A DNA stretch of 64,000 bases from Telopea speciosissima (GCF_018873765.1 NC_057926.1:51875878-51939877), one strand, 5' to 3'. Positions 35,366 to 47,554 are shown, counted from the first letter of the stretch. Notes: generated by a model from the sequence alone, not told the origin. Translations and numbers: made by a program.

Positions 35366-35935
35366 TTGGGGGCCTTTTCTTTGAGACTTAGATTGGCTGG
35401 CTTTGACTTGTAATTTTTTTTTCTTTCTTTTTCATAAATTGATATTACCTATCAAAAACCAAGATTGTTTAGATCCACTGTGAGATGAGATCTACTTCAT
35501 TATCAATGGAGAATAGGCTTACAACTGTTCATCCTCACAACTCTCTCAAATTGATTACAGACAAAGAAACATTGCAATAAATCTATAGTGAAACCATATA
35601 CATATAAATTATCAAAATACCTATGTAGCCCCAAAAAAATTTTCCTCAGGCCCTACGACCTCTTAATAGTTTTTTGAAATTAACCCACAAATACAAGCGA
35701 CAGAATACAAAACATCACACCCCAACACTTTTCGTGTTCCCTTAATGACTAGCAGTAGAATAATCTCTGTTGTGGTGAAAACAGTAGAAATGTAGACTCT
35801 ACCATTGGCATTGTTGAAAGATGGGCAGAGAAAAAGTGAGGAAACATTGGAAGAATCAAAGGATTCAGTATGGAATACATGTATTTTAAAGGTATGTAAG
35901 TTTATATTCTTGAGTATACCATCATGGGACCCGCC

Positions 35936-36046
35936 AGATCCTCTCCAACACGCATTCAACAGTTGGGCGCACCCGACACGCATCCCAGTGCACTGCCAGC
36001 TAGATGCGCACTAGAGGGGGTGGCGCGCTGGAGATCTCGGATCTGA
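35936..36046. repeat. Foldback remnant
   Basis: gatcctctccaacacgcatt … agatgcgcactagagggggt … gctggagatc. Confidence 0.5.
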
Positions 36047-36223
36047 TTCCCACCACCATTTGTTGTTTAAAGGGGGAGCACCCAGACATCAAAACATTTC
36101 TCCATAATGGGCGTTGGACTTACAGCTTGCATTATATTGGGGACCATGCTCAATGTGTTTATTAGGTATAGTGTGAACTTTTAGTTGAATTATTATATTA
36201 AATTTTCATACTATTTGATGTTG

Positions 36224-36254
<31 letters not shown>

Positions 36255-36984
36255 AAAAATGATGCATCTATAAAATGTTCTTATTAACTCATACAATGAA
36301 ATCAAATCATAAAATCACTGATAGTATGTTCATATTTGTGTGGAATGTGAATTGTGAGTTCTCTTCTACTCGGTATCAACATGGAGATCGAAGCATTCCC
36401 CAAGCTTGACAATTAATCCTATGACCACCCTTCATTCTGTGAAATACAAGAGACAACACCAGAACGATGGAGCAAATTTCTGGAGATTTGTGGTGGTTGA
36501 TGTTTTGCATCAAGTTGATGATGGGTCCATTGGATTACCAAGCGAAGAAGGGTCGTCATGAACATCAATGGGAGAGCATTCTCGGTTTGATAACGATTGA
36601 TCTGATCCCAACGAATCTCAGATGTTGAACATTTTAATTCAAACTGGTTATGGCAATGATGTCTCAGTACCCCGCCTTTCCCCTCTCTCTCTCTCTCTCC
36701 AACCAGTCACTCACTACATTCCCCTCCCCCACCCTGTCCCCCTCCTCGCTAATGTTCAACGGTTGAGATTCGATGGGGTTAGGTTGATGCCTTGATGGTT
36801 ATCAATCAAATAATGCACTGCATCCCCCGCCCCACCCTACCCTCTCTCTTTGTCTCGCATTCTCTGCATTCCCTTCCCCCACCTCTCTCCCCAACTTTAT
36901 GGTAAAGTGGGGATTCTCTCCCCACGTGGTAACCACTCCACCCCATCTCCTACCATCTATGGGGTGTGGTCCACACACCCCTTG

Positions 36985-37260
36985 GAGAGTGTGAGATAGG
37001 GGTGCAAGTTTGGTCTTGTTGAACCCACCCTGAGCCCGAACAAGGCCTAGGCTAAAGATTTTTGACCTTGAAATCAAAGCTAGAAATTTTTGACTTTGAG
37101 TTAGGATCGGGTTGGACCTGGGCTAAAGATTTTTGGCCTTGAGATTAGGGTTAGAAATTCTTGATTCTAACTTAGGGTTGGGCCGGACCAGGTCGGACCG
37201 GACTAGGGTTGAGGCATTGGGCTCAGTCCAACCTAGCCCTGATTTTAAAAACATTGCGAT
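36985..37260. repeat. GGGTTGGGC-rich dispersed repeat, copy 2
   Basis: Starts taggggtgcaagtttggtc and carries two near-direct copies of aaagatttttg-ccttgaga. Related to 34630-35365. Confidence 0.4.
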
Positions 37261-37699
37261 GGAAAATATGTTTTTTTTTTTTCTTCCTGTTCTGTTTGTG
37301 TTTCTTTGATAGTTATGCTACCCAGCGTCCCTCATTCAAAAAATATTGTTAATTCGCAAAAAAATTTGCTCAAGTCACCCACCACAATCGATACAAATGG
37401 GGCCAGCAAGGACATCAATGCGGAGCTTCACTTTGTGTAGATTTTCTTTTGAGATTGGTGTCACCATGCGCAATTTGGAGTTCAGGAAGAAGTCAGGGTC
37501 CAGTTAAACCATGGCTACCCTCTGATCTCAATGCGTCCTTAACCCCCCATTTTTCTAGTACTTTCCCTTGGTTAAAGTTTGGAGTCTGCTTGGTGGTTTT
37601 GTTTCTCTGACCCTATATAAACACCGCTCATGAATAGAATCCAACTATAAATATAGAGATGATGAAAGGGAGATCAAATTACACCATTGCAATAGTCTT

Positions 37700-37895
37700 T
37701 AGGTCTTGAGTAAGGGTCAATCAGGTCGGGCTTGGGCTGGGCTTGACCCATCAAGGTCAGGGTTTTTAGACCTTGAGTCAAGGTCAGGGCGGGCTGGGAT
37801 AAGGTAGGAGTATTCAGGGTTGGATTGGGATTTTAAAAAGCCTGGCCCAACCCAACCCTAAACACTAGGGCTGTAACAGGGTTGGGTGGGGTGGT
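37700..37895. repeat. GGGTTGGGC-rich dispersed repeat, copy 3
   Basis: gggcttgggctgggcttgac … ctagggctgtaacagggttg; same base skew and end motif. Confidence 0.4.
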
Positions 37896-38724
37896 TACAA
37901 TTTGGGGAGAGGATCTGGATCCCCTATGGTCATTTTATTCCTATCTTTCCATATATAATTAATCAAAGAATGGAAAAGATTCTTTCAGTGTCTCAGATCC
38001 GACAAGTGCATGATAATTATCGTCGAAGTGAAGTCCAATACTGTAGAGGAAATTAAGTGAAGTACACCATATACAAAGTATGGAAAGATGTCTATAAATT
38101 CCCTGCCAGGACCTACCCCACACCCTCGATATATACTATATAATATCCATGCCTTTCTTCCTACCTTTTTTTCGCACGTTTTGGAATACTTGAACGATCG
38201 ATTATTTTTTTGTTTTTGGGTCCTATCCTCCCATTCATTAGAAAGGCCTCCATTGAGTCTCTGCACCTATTCCATTTTCTTGCTTTTTTGAACCCTTCTT
38301 TGTTTTCTGAAAATAGAATTTGGCTCAGGATTGCCACTTTTACTTCTAGAGTTTCTTTGAATTTGAAAATTTTCAGGACTCCGACCAAAAGTTAATCGAT
38401 AGATCCAAGATGTACTCCTTTTCTCTATTATTTGGATTTGATTTTGATAATAAATCGACAAACACAGTCTTAGTAATTTTTTGAATGTTGGTCCTAGTAT
38501 CCATATTGGCCCAGTGATTGTTGTTTTCAAATTTTATTCTACCCAACAGAACTGCTCCTTACTCAAGTTCCCAATCAAACAAACACCTGCTGTATTACAT
38601 TACATTTTGACACACGATTCAATGACGTATCAATTCCATCTAGGAATGAATGGATAGAACTTAATTTGATAAATTTGATTGGAAAAATAATGACAAAAGA
38701 GTAAGTAGTACATGAATTATATAT

Positions 38725-38893
38725 GGGAAAAAGTTTTCTGTCCGGGAGTGTGGCCTACGCTCCCACTCCCATGAGTCTATCTCTCTCCTCCCCATGTGAA
38801 AAGACACCTCTACCCCCTTGTTTTAAGGAGGAGAGAGATAGACTCATGGGAGTACTGGCATAGGCCACACTCCCGTACAGAAAACTGCTTCCC
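38725..38893. repeat. Foldback element, GTTTTCTGTCCGGGAGTG family
   Basis: gggaaaaagttttctgtccg with cgtacagaaaactgcttccc; long inner arms gagtctatctctctcctcc / ggaggagagagatagactc. Confidence 0.9.
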
Positions 38894-38948
38894 ATTAGAT
38901 ATATACATGCTTATCCTTGTATACCTGGATTAAAATTAAAGGGAAAAA

Positions 38949-39100
38949 GACTGCTGCCAGCTCGCGTGGCCCCTGCACCAGCTTGGGAGCCAATAGGAGC
39001 ATTGGCATCGGCATTTAACAGGGTCTGGCTCATAGGGGTGGGGTGGTCATTTTCACCCTCCATGTGTCTGGGTGCAGGGACCACATGACCAGGCAGTGAT
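38949..39100. repeat. Foldback element with shared core
   Basis: gactgctgccagctcgcgtg … accaggcagtgatc, inner cccctgcacc / gggtgcaggga; core ggggtggtcattttcaccct. Confidence 0.65.
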
Positions 39101-39380
39101 CCTCCATCATAAATTAAATTACAGTCTCTTACCCTTAAGAATGTGGATTCAAGTCTTGAGAGCTGTATTGAAATGATTTAAGTCTAAACTAAACTGCAGT
39201 AACATAAAGGAAGAATCTAAGACCATACAATAGTGAAAATAAAGAATTGATTGGAGAAATACAAGAGTTTCCAAAATATTGAAAACTTTAATTGCTCATT
39301 CATTTGACAATTTTGCCTTGGTTTTTTATGTAGTTCTCCATGAGGGTTTTCTTCTGACACTCCCCTAAAATAAGAGGACG

Positions 39381-39463
39381 AAATTTTGCTGCTACACTCG
39401 TAGCAGGAATGTTCCTGCACATTCCTGCTACAACGCTGGCAGACAAGTGTAGCAGCAAAATTT
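39381..39463. repeat. Short near-perfect palindrome
   Basis: aaattttgctgctacact pairs with agtgtagcagcaaaattt; inner gtagcaggaatg / cattcctgctac. A half copy (gtagcagcaaaattt) is at about 9977-9991. Confidence 0.85.
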
Positions 39464-39522
39464 TTTCCATAACAAGATATTGGTGTTCTACGTTTAATTG
39501 CCCAAATGCGAATAATGGCCAA

Positions 39523-39648
39523 ATGTTCTCTGTGCAGGGGGCACAGGCTGCGCCCAGACACATGGGGGTGGGCGAAATGACCATCTTGCCCCCCTGAATG
39601 GCCGGCCCATGTGTCTGGGCGCAGGCTGCGCTACGGCACAGAGAACAT
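39523..39648. repeat. Foldback element, ATGTTCTCTGTGC family
   Basis: Same perfect 13-bp ends as 35008-35133, inner cccagacacatgggggtggg / cccatgtgtctggg, core gaaatgaccatcttgccccc. Confidence 0.9.
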
Positions 39649-39918
39649 CTGCCCATAAACAGTGCATGCTTCTTATAAAGAACAGAAATATCACACAAGG
39701 CCTTTCCAATGCATAAAACCCTGACTATTGAGCACATAGATAACTGTAACTGTAAACTAATAGTATTCTTCAAATGCAGAGGATGAAAATGAATTTAACA
39801 GCAACTCATATGATTAATCAGTTATGCATCAGGTGAAGTTAAGCAATCCCCTTCCTGGTACATTGTTTTCTAAATCACTTGTAATCTCACAAAGAGGAAG
39901 TCATTAGATCCGAATTCA

Positions 39919-41753
39919 TCATCGTTTTGTGCGCTTGGCTGAATTTTGAAGCTTGTCCATGAGTAAATGTGCTACTGATTTGTATCCTGCCTCCCGAGCT
40001 TTATCACATTCAAATTAAGAAACAACCATGATTCATTAGTGAGAGGCTAGATCATAAGACACAAACCACAAAAGAGAAGGTAGTGTGATAATCTGATTAG
40101 TATTCTGTCCTAACCTCTGAAAATGGCTATACCAGTGGGAACCATCTTTCTCTTCTTCATACAGAATGAACTGTCCACAGCATAACCAAAACAAAAAATG
40201 CTGTTACTCAGAAATCAGTTCAGAATTCAAGTTCCTAAATGGATTTTGCAGAAAACCAAGTGTTACCTATTACATATCCAATATGGGTTTATGCCTTTCT
40301 CCTCTATGCAATGTGGGCACATCCACTCCTTGTTCTCTCTTACCTCCTCCATTTCTAACACAGGTTATCAAAAAAATGAGACAGCAGATGATGATCAGAA
40401 ATACATTAATGTGAAGGCAATAACTCATCAATTGTCATGAAGTAACAGCTCATCTTATCCCACTTTTGGTTATTCCAAATAGGCCATACCTTCACCATAC
40501 CTAACCTTGAGACAGCCTCTACAAAGAACTCCATTACTAGAATGGCACACAGAGCAATCAGTTTTCCCTGCTAGGCAAATACTTGGAATGTTAGAAAGCA
40601 GTATTCAACTAAATCTAGAATGTAAATCAAAGAGTTATCCTTACACACCTAAGCATGGCTCATCCATATCAAGATCTCCACAACGCTTGCAGTCTTCTTC
40701 TCCACATAGTTTCTTCTGTCTGCTTTGATAAATTTCAGTATTTCAATAAGTAGCACAACTTTCTGTCTCTGAAATCAGAACACTCTGATGTCTACACAGT
40801 CACATTGAGCAAGTTACTACTCCAACAAACATAAAGTGGGCCTTCACAGCATCACCAGGGTATCATGTAAACTATCCAGGAGGGAAAAAGGGGGGGGGGG
40901 GGAGAGGGGAACTCTTCCTTTACTTTAGTTTCTAGATTAGATGTTTGATTCAGCCCAAAATGCAATTTGGGTCATGGCGAACCTGGCAAATAAGCTATTA
41001 AAAAGGAACTTGTTTAAAAGGGCAGCTTGAAGGGAAGGGAAGGGAAAAGGTGGAAAGAACCTGCAGAAATGGCAGCAAATCCCAAAGATGGGGTCATAGA
41101 CACTGCCCCTGTCCTTGCTGTGGCAACGCCGAGATAGAACATCTGGAGAGGGTCGCAGCTTTGTAGTGTCCACATTTAGCAGAGGCGCATTTGCTGGTCT
41201 CTTTGCTTCATCTTCTTCTTCTCCATAATTAAGAATCCTTCGATTCAACTTTGAAGTACAAAATACTTCTGGGGAAGCATCTAAAATGTCAAAATAGAAC
41301 CAAATGGACAAATTCTTTAAGAACTTTAAATGGTTCAAATATTAAATAAGAGATTGGGATGAAACCCTTACGAGATAGTACAGAATTTCCAGATTTTGCT
41401 CTTAGTCTTTCAGAATATCGCAAACAATGGGATTTAGATAATAGGTCTCCAGAGTTTCCCTTCAATCGATCAGAACGCCGTAGAGACGTGCATATGAAGA
41501 CTTTCTTACAGTATTTTCTAACGGGAGTCTTCTCAGATTTTGGAGGGGTAGCGATGGTTCGAAGTTCAGAGACTGTTTTTTCTAGTCCTAAAGACGCCAA
41601 TCGTGCCTATTAATTAACCAAAGAAACGAAATGGTTAGAGAAAATCTTATCAATCTCTGTGTGATCTCTTTGTTGAGAAATCTGTACCTGGTTCTCTGAG
41701 ATTCGGGCATTTCGGAGACTTTCGTAGTCACACGATGCTGCAAGTCTTCCCAT
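39919..41753 (-). CDS. zf-4CXXC_R1 domain protein, CDCA7-like (8 exons)
   Basis: Joining eight exons with GT-AG borders gives one open frame of 297 aa: 41753-41688, 41606-41372, 41280-41061, 40719-40649, 40567-40490, 40354-40267, 40170-40115, 39998-39919. The start is MGRLAASCDYESLRNARISE, a common opening of plant CDCA7-like proteins. Two RRSDRL/RYSERL motifs lie near residues 60-90. From about residue 162 comes the zinc-finger domain of the CDCA7/MAOA-repressor-R1 family: GICCHFC (C170, C173), KKLCGEEDCKRC, DCSVCHSSNGVLCRGC, VRYGEEMEEV, WMCPHC, YWICNSSFC, and a closing GIAIFRAREAGYKSVAHLL. In animals CDCA7 recruits the HELLS remodeler, and plant relatives are linked to DNA-methylation maintenance (family knowledge). 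Phases agree at all seven junctions. No frame over 135 codons exists, so a plain ORF scan misses it. Confidence 0.9.
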
Positions 41754-41799
41754 GGTTTCTTCAATGGCGAAATCAGAGGCAAGTCGGGCAACAGAGACT

Positions 41800-43626
41800 T
41801 AAGAAGTTACAGCCTTGAACAGAGTTCGCGAACTCCAATACCATTTTGGGTTTTCAACGGCTATCTATTTAACGGCTTTAACCGAGGCTCTTCAAACTAT
41901 ATTCGAAAAGTGACCGCCCGATGTGAATCTTGATTGAGGACTGTCCAAAACGAGTCAGACATTGGATTCATTGTTGATGCAGGCTCCACTCGCAATCAGG
42001 TGGGGCCTACTGAGACAGAACGATCATACTGATTGTGCCGTGACTTATAACCATTATATTGTTTAGGACAACTATAGCCCCTGTACCAATGTAGAGGGCA
42101 ATGAGAACGCACCAGAGGCATCAATATTGATGTAATTTTTTTTTATTTCATAAGGGTTACGATGATACTTTCACGTGTTCCTATGTCTCTAAACACATGA
42201 ACCACACGACCAGTTAATGCAGTTATTCCCTTATGATTATACTAACCGAAGATTGACTTGCTCAAATGGACAGCAACTAAAGCCGTATGGTATACGTACC
42301 CCTAGCCAGCATATCCATCCCTCTCCCTAAACAAAATTAAGCACAAGAAAAACTCATATATCTTCCCCAATATAATCATAAGAGTGCTAGCTTACGGTAT
42401 ACCAACTAGCATACCAAAACTTTCATGCTCAAGACTCCCTCGAATAGTTTCACGCACAAGACACCCACTCCCAGCATTCAAAACTTTTGTAATAATAATT
42501 GTGTAACTCACTTAAAAATTTTAGATATAATCTTTAGGGAAAAGGTTCACTAAGCTAACCATAGAGGATACACTAGCACCCTCTCTCTTTATCTCTCCTC
42601 TACTCACATAAAATGACATCTCGTGCCGATTTGGGATCAAAACTATTTCGTCAATCTTTATTGGTGTGCTCTCCTACGCGGCTTGCTCAGACAACCCTAT
42701 TCCTAATCTGATTTTTTTTTTTTTTCAAATTTAGGACATGAAAAAAAAATAAAGTACAATTAAGGAAATAAAATCACCACCCCAACACTATGGGGATGCT
42801 TTCCCAGACCCTCTCACTTCACAAGGCCTTAGGAATTGATATCGGATGACTAATACCGATCTGATATCTATCCAGATTGGCCCGTATTAGCAAAATTACC
42901 CCTATGTTTCTTAAAAAATCAATTTAAATTGTTTTTACATTTTATCCTCAGTGTGTACCTATCCATTGATCTGGGATCAATCTTGAATCGATATTGACCT
43001 CTGCCGATATTGATATCAATCGGCCGATCCAACCAATCCGATACTGATTCCTCAAACACGCTCCTCCCTGAGTATGTGGGATTATGGGCCTAACCCTGTT
43101 GATGAAACCATTTTCCACACCAGGATCGGTGTGGGAGATTTTTCTCGCATTGTCCACTTCAACATGAAAAATCCTCCCAAAATTCAATAATCAAATTTAG
43201 AATTATTTAAAATTCTATGTAATGTAATGATTACAAAAATTTTCTTTGATTTAATTTTATTTGGAGAAATATCATCCCCCAAGTATCCATAATATCAACC
43301 CAATAGCCAAGGAAGTGGTGGCGATGATGGTGGTGCTGGCGGAAGAAAAAGAAGAAGAAGAAGCATAAAGGAAGAAGAGGAAATGGGACAAGAAGATGCA
43401 AAAGGGAAAGTAGGGGAGGGCAAAATTGAAATAGAGTTTATTAAGGGTATTTTGGGATTTTAGAAATTTTGTACATGCCATGTCATCACTTAATGACGTT
43501 TTTTAACAGTTAGGGTACAGTAGATAGAATCTTGGGAAAGTAGAGGAGAGCATTATCATTATTCAAAACATAGGTATTGGATGGTTTACCTTCACTTGCG
43601 TTCCTTTTATTTCCCTTCCAAAATGC
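41800..43626. other. Intergenic, low-grade repeats only
   Basis: Includes repeat-like text with ccgatattgatatcaatcgg (about 42840-43060), related in style to about 6630-6790. No gene recognised. Confidence 0.5.
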
Positions 43627-44430
43627 CAATTGTCCAGTGACATGCAATTAAGGTCTTAACCCTTCTGCTTTGACATAGCAATGGTTAGTCCGCCCAACTA
43701 ATCAAATTTGAATAGTTGGTCCCACAGCTGCATTGTATCCATTTGTCTATCAAAGCCTCTTGGAGTTGAAATGGTAAGTTTTCACTCTTGGACGGCCATT
43801 AATCTGTCAGGGAATGAAACTAGCATCCGAAGCAAGTTAGAGGCAATTAATTTGGACGGTATGTTTGATTAGAAATGAATAAAAAATAAAAATATTTATG
43901 CTTTTTATTACTTGTTTGTCAATAAAAAGAAATGAAAAGTAAGAATATTTCATTTAAAAAAAAATTGATATCATTTTAGGAAGGATTGAGTTTTTGCACA
44001 CCCAGGGACCGAAAGATTCAGATGGTGTTCATAGAGTATGGGGGAACAATGAGGGTGTCATCAAGTTTGTAGTATCGGGAGTAGATCATTTATGAAGGTG
44101 AATCCTCGATAAGTACACTCACTTGAACGGACATCTTAGTTGCCAGCACCTGTCCATTTTGTTTTCATATATACCCTTCTTCATCCTTTAAATGGCAATA
44201 AATGGGACCTGTGTTGGCATGTAAGACATATGAGTTGTCTTGCTTAGGATACTACCCGTGATCTTGTTTGTGTACTCAGAACTACATTCTAAGGGGTGCT
44301 AAAATGATGAATAATCCTAAAGTACGGTTACTATCAAAGGATCCATTCTCAATATTCATGACCTCTTGGGGTGCGACAGTAATTTCGTGCAGCTGTATAT
44401 CTAGGCACAGGGGATGCACACCGCACGTGA
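43627..44430. repeat. Long repeat unit U1
   Basis: Runs from ccaattgtccagtgacatgc through atggttagtccgcccaacta, gtcagggaatgaaac and cttgtttgtgtactcag to tattcatgacctcttggggtg. The same order of blocks occurs in U2 (44431-45350), U3 (45355-45790, second half only) and U4 (51022-52050). No protein is evident. Confidence 0.75.
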
Positions 44431-45350
44431 CCAGGCATGCAATTAAGGTCTTAACCCTTCGGCTTTGACATAGCTGGCTGGATAAGCAATGGTTAGTCCG
44501 CCCAACTAATCAAATTTGAATAGTGAGTCCAAACCATATCTGCATTGTATCCACTTGTTTGTCACAGCCTCTTGGAGTAGAAATGGTAAGTTTCTCTCTA
44601 TTATGTAGTTCACCACCTGGCAAACAATGGCCATTGATCTGGCAGGGAATGAAACAAGCATCCGAAGCTGATTTAAGGCCTGTATGTTTGGCAGGAAAAG
44701 AATAGAAAAAATAAAAAGCTAAGAATATGTATGTTTCAATAAAAAGAAATGAAAAGTAAGAATTTTTTTTTAATTGATATCTTTTTAAGGACAATATTCT
44801 TTTTCTTAAATTGATATCATTTTAGGAAGGCCACTGAGTTTTCATACACCCACAGTCAAAGGAACCGAAGGATTCGAATGGTGTTCATAGAGTATAAGGG
44901 AACAATGAGGGAGTCATCGACTTCGTACTATAAGGGGTAGATCATTAATGAAGATGCATCCTCGGCAAGTACGCTCACTTCAACGGACTTCTTAGTTGTG
45001 AACACCTCTCCCTTTTGCTTCCATATATACCCTTCTTCACTCTTTAAATGGCAATGGCAATAAGTGGGATATGAGTTGGCATGTAGATGTACGAGCTAGC
45101 TATTTTGTTGAGAATAATAAGCATGGCATGGTCTTGTTTGTGTACTCAAACTAGGACCTTTATCGCCCCCAGTACTACTGGGGGTGATGTGCACATCGTG
45201 CGGTGCAGCACCCTCAGTAGTACTGGGGGCGATAATTTCCCCTCAGACTATGCTTGCTATCAGAGGATCCCTTCTCAATATTCATGACCTTTGGGGTGAA
45301 GGAAAACTCTATGGAATGTTAAAATTTTCTTGATATCGGAGGACTCCGTT
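44431..45350. repeat. Long repeat unit U2 with foldback insert
   Basis: Directly follows U1. It differs mainly by the palindrome at 45161-45234, which U1, U3 and U4 lack. Confidence 0.75.
45161..45234. repeat. Short palindrome inserted in repeat unit U2
   Basis: tatcgcccccagtactactg pairs with cagtagtactgggggcgata; absent at the matching place in U1, U3 and U4. Confidence 0.85.
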
Positions 45351-45354
45351 CTTT

Positions 45355-45790
45355 TTTTAAATTGATATCATTTTAAGAAGGACCAAGTTTTCGCATACCC
45401 ACAGTCAAAGTAACTGAAGGATTTAGATGATGTCCATAGAGAATAAAGGAACAATGAGGGTGTTATCAACTTTGTACTATAGGGGGTAGATCATTAACGA
45501 AGATGAATCCTTGGCAAGTACGCTCACTTGGACAGACGGGACAGACACCTTAATTGTCAACACCTCTCCCTTTTGCTTCCATATATACCCTTCTTCACTC
45601 TTTAAATGATAATAAGTGGGAAATGAGTTGGCACGTAAACGTACTAGCTGTCTTGCTGAGGATACTATGCGTGGTCTTGTTTGTGTACTCAGACTATATG
45701 CTCTGAGGGGTGCTAAAATGATGAGTAAATCGTAAACTCCAATTGCTCAAAGGATCCATTGTGGTGTAGAAAACTCTCTCGAATATTAAA
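45355..45790. repeat. Long repeat unit U3, second half
   Basis: aaattgatatcattttaaga to aaactctctcgaatattaaa. Ends just before the 3' side of the ZF-HD gene. Confidence 0.7.
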
Positions 45791-46067
45791 ATCTTCTTAT
45801 TTTTTATTTTCTTACAAATTTTCTTTCTAAAATTGAAAATTTTTACAAGAAAGTATATTTTGATTTTTTTTTAATGTATTTCTTACCAAACAAACACAGA
45901 ATAAAGGAGTTGATTGACCTCATATTATACCATAAGGAGTAAAATAATACGAGAGAGAGAGAGAGGAACAAGTTACTCAAATTGAAACACAAATGAAACA
46001 CTACACAGTCCAGAACTCCAGATGCAAACATAGAAATTAAACATTTAAAAAAAAAAAAATAAACCCA

Positions 46068-47225
46068 TCAATTTTGGGACTCAGGAGAGGAAGCATTATC
46101 TTCGTCATTGTAAGTTTCATCAGGTTCAGGTGGTTCAGCAGGAGGCATGGATGAGGAAGCAATGTCCTGGTTCTCCACATCAGCCGGTCCAGGAGGAGCC
46201 AGGGAAGTGGAAGCAACCATAGAGGAATTATTATTATTATTATTATTATTATTCTTATGGTTATTCATCCAAATCTTGAAAGTGTTCCTTGGAACCCTAA
46301 TCTCATCGCAGAATCGATCAATCTCACTACTTCTCTCCTTAACCATTTTCCATCCCAAATCTTCAGCAAAACCACGCATTCTCTCTTTCTGAACATCGTT
46401 GAACCTCACCCTTGTCTTCTTCATCCAATCATATACCGGGAACTCCTCCCCTGGTGGAATCATTGCCAGTGGCTCCACGTCATACACCACCGGCTTAGGG
46501 ACTGCCCGTAAAGCCATCACTATTCTTAACGGCCTCCTACTCTCATCCTCCTCTTGCCTCCGTCGCCGCTTTCTTTCTTCCGTTGCCTCCTCTGCCTGTA
46601 CTGGAGGCATTTCTGCCTGCAATGGAGGCACCACTGGCTGCTTCCCTCGGCGCTTTCTTTCTTCTGATCGCACCTCTGGCTGCACTGGAGGCTCCAGTGG
46701 CTGCTTCCCTCGTCGCTTTCTTTCATCCGATCTCACCTCTGGCTGCACCGGAGCCACCACTGGCTGCTTCCCTCGTCGTTTTCTTTCATCCGATGGCACC
46801 TCTGGCTGCACTGGAGGCACCTCTGACTGTACCGGAGGCCCCTCTGGCAGCACTGGAGGCACCATTGGCTGCTTCCCTCGTCGCTTTCTTTCATCCGACC
46901 TCACATTTGGCTGCACCGGAGACACCACTGGTTGCGCTGGAGACACCACTGGCTGCACCGGAGGTATAACTGGCAGCGCCGGAGACACCACTGGCTGCGC
47001 CGATGCCGGCTCTTCTATCCGTTCTGAGGAACAAATGAAGAGAGTTCTCTTGTGAAAATTTCGGTGGCAGCCGCAAACCGAGCAAAGTAGTGAGTCCGGT
47101 GTGTCGTTTATTGGCCAGAATTCGCAGCAGCCGTCTGTTACAATTTTGCCGGAAGAGATCTTGTGATTCTTCATGCACTCACCGTAGTAAAACATCTCCA
47201 TGGTGGAGTTCTTTCCACCTTCCAT
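46068..47225 (-). CDS. Zinc-finger homeodomain (ZF-HD) transcription factor, intronless
   Basis: 385 aa from the ATG at 47225 to the stop at 46068. The ZF-HD dimerisation domain is at residues 12-60 (YYGECMKNHK, DGCCEFWP, C48-x2-C51-x-C53-H54, H58), the arrangement that binds zinc and mediates ZHD pairing. The homeodomain is at about 271-324 (RVRFNDVQKERMRGFAEDLG … RNTFKIWMNNHK). Nuclear DNA binding is expected. Between the domains (about 75-235) is a Pro/Val/Gln-rich region with five basic cassettes, ERKRRGKQP or a close variant, separated by PPVQPEV-type spacers; I know of no such array in typical ZHD proteins. A poly-Asn run follows the homeodomain, coded by an (ATT)n tract at 46227-46253. 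No intron, as usual for ZHDs. A 218-codon + strand frame here is only its shadow. Confidence 0.93.
   Translation of the reverse strand: MEGGKNSTMEMFYYGECMKNHKISSGKIVTDGCCEFWPINDTPDSLLCSVCGCHRNFHKRTLFICSSERIEEPASAQPVVSPALPVIPPVQPVVSPAQPVVSPVQPNVRSDERKRRGKQPMVPPVLPEGPPVQSEVPPVQPEVPSDERKRRGKQPVVAPVQPEVRSDERKRRGKQPLEPPVQPEVRSEERKRRGKQPVVPPLQAEMPPVQAEEATEERKRRRRQEEDESRRPLRIVMALRAVPKPVVYDVEPLAMIPPGEEFPVYDWMKKTRVRFNDVQKERMRGFAEDLGWKMVKERSSEIDRFCDEIRVPRNTFKIWMNNHKNNNNNNNNNSSMVASTSLAPPGPADVENQDIASSSMPPAEPPEPDETYNDEDNASSPESQN
46227..46253. repeat. (TTA)n tract coding the poly-Asn run
   Basis: Nearly pure trinucleotide repeat within the ZF-HD coding region; its length is likely polymorphic. Confidence 0.85.
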
Positions 47226-47317
47226 TCCTCACTCTCTTAAAGCTTCACAATCTTGTCTTAGATAAATGTAATAGGTAAACCTTGAGTTTCTGCGTTACTG
47301 AGTGAACAGAACAGCTT

Positions 47318-47325
47318 CTTTTATA
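47318..47325 (-). promoter_or_regulatory. TATA box of the ZF-HD gene
   Basis: TATAAAAG on the minus strand, about 95 bp before the ATG, at a plausible distance for a plant core promoter. Confidence 0.5.
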
Positions 47326-47400
47326 AGAAGGTGGTGTTACTTCTCAGGCTTAAGCTAGCCGTTACTCTAAAAACGTGTTTTTGGTGAGTCACTTGGAATT

Positions 47401-47554
47401 TTTGTCCTCTCAAGTGTGGTGCACTGCAAAAGTCCATTGGATTGTCGTCGAAAACATGTTTTTGGATTTTAGAGGTGAACAAATGTACTGCCCATCGTCG
47501 GATGCACTTTAAGGTGCATTAGGTAGTGTACCGCACTTGAGAAGATAAAGATCC
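47401..47554. repeat. Foldback element, CTCTCAAGTG family, upstream of the ZF-HD gene
   Basis: tttgtcctctcaagtgtggt with taccgcacttgagaagataa and a following agatcc. Confidence 0.75.

Noticed and set aside
36660-36900. Pyrimidine-rich stretch as a promoter
   Set aside because: (CT)n and CCCC runs only; no gene starts downstream on either strand.
46399-47055. 218-codon + strand frame rich in TGCF/RRFLSS repeats
   Set aside because: Mirror image of the repeated linker in the ZF-HD gene, which has both recognised domains on the minus strand.
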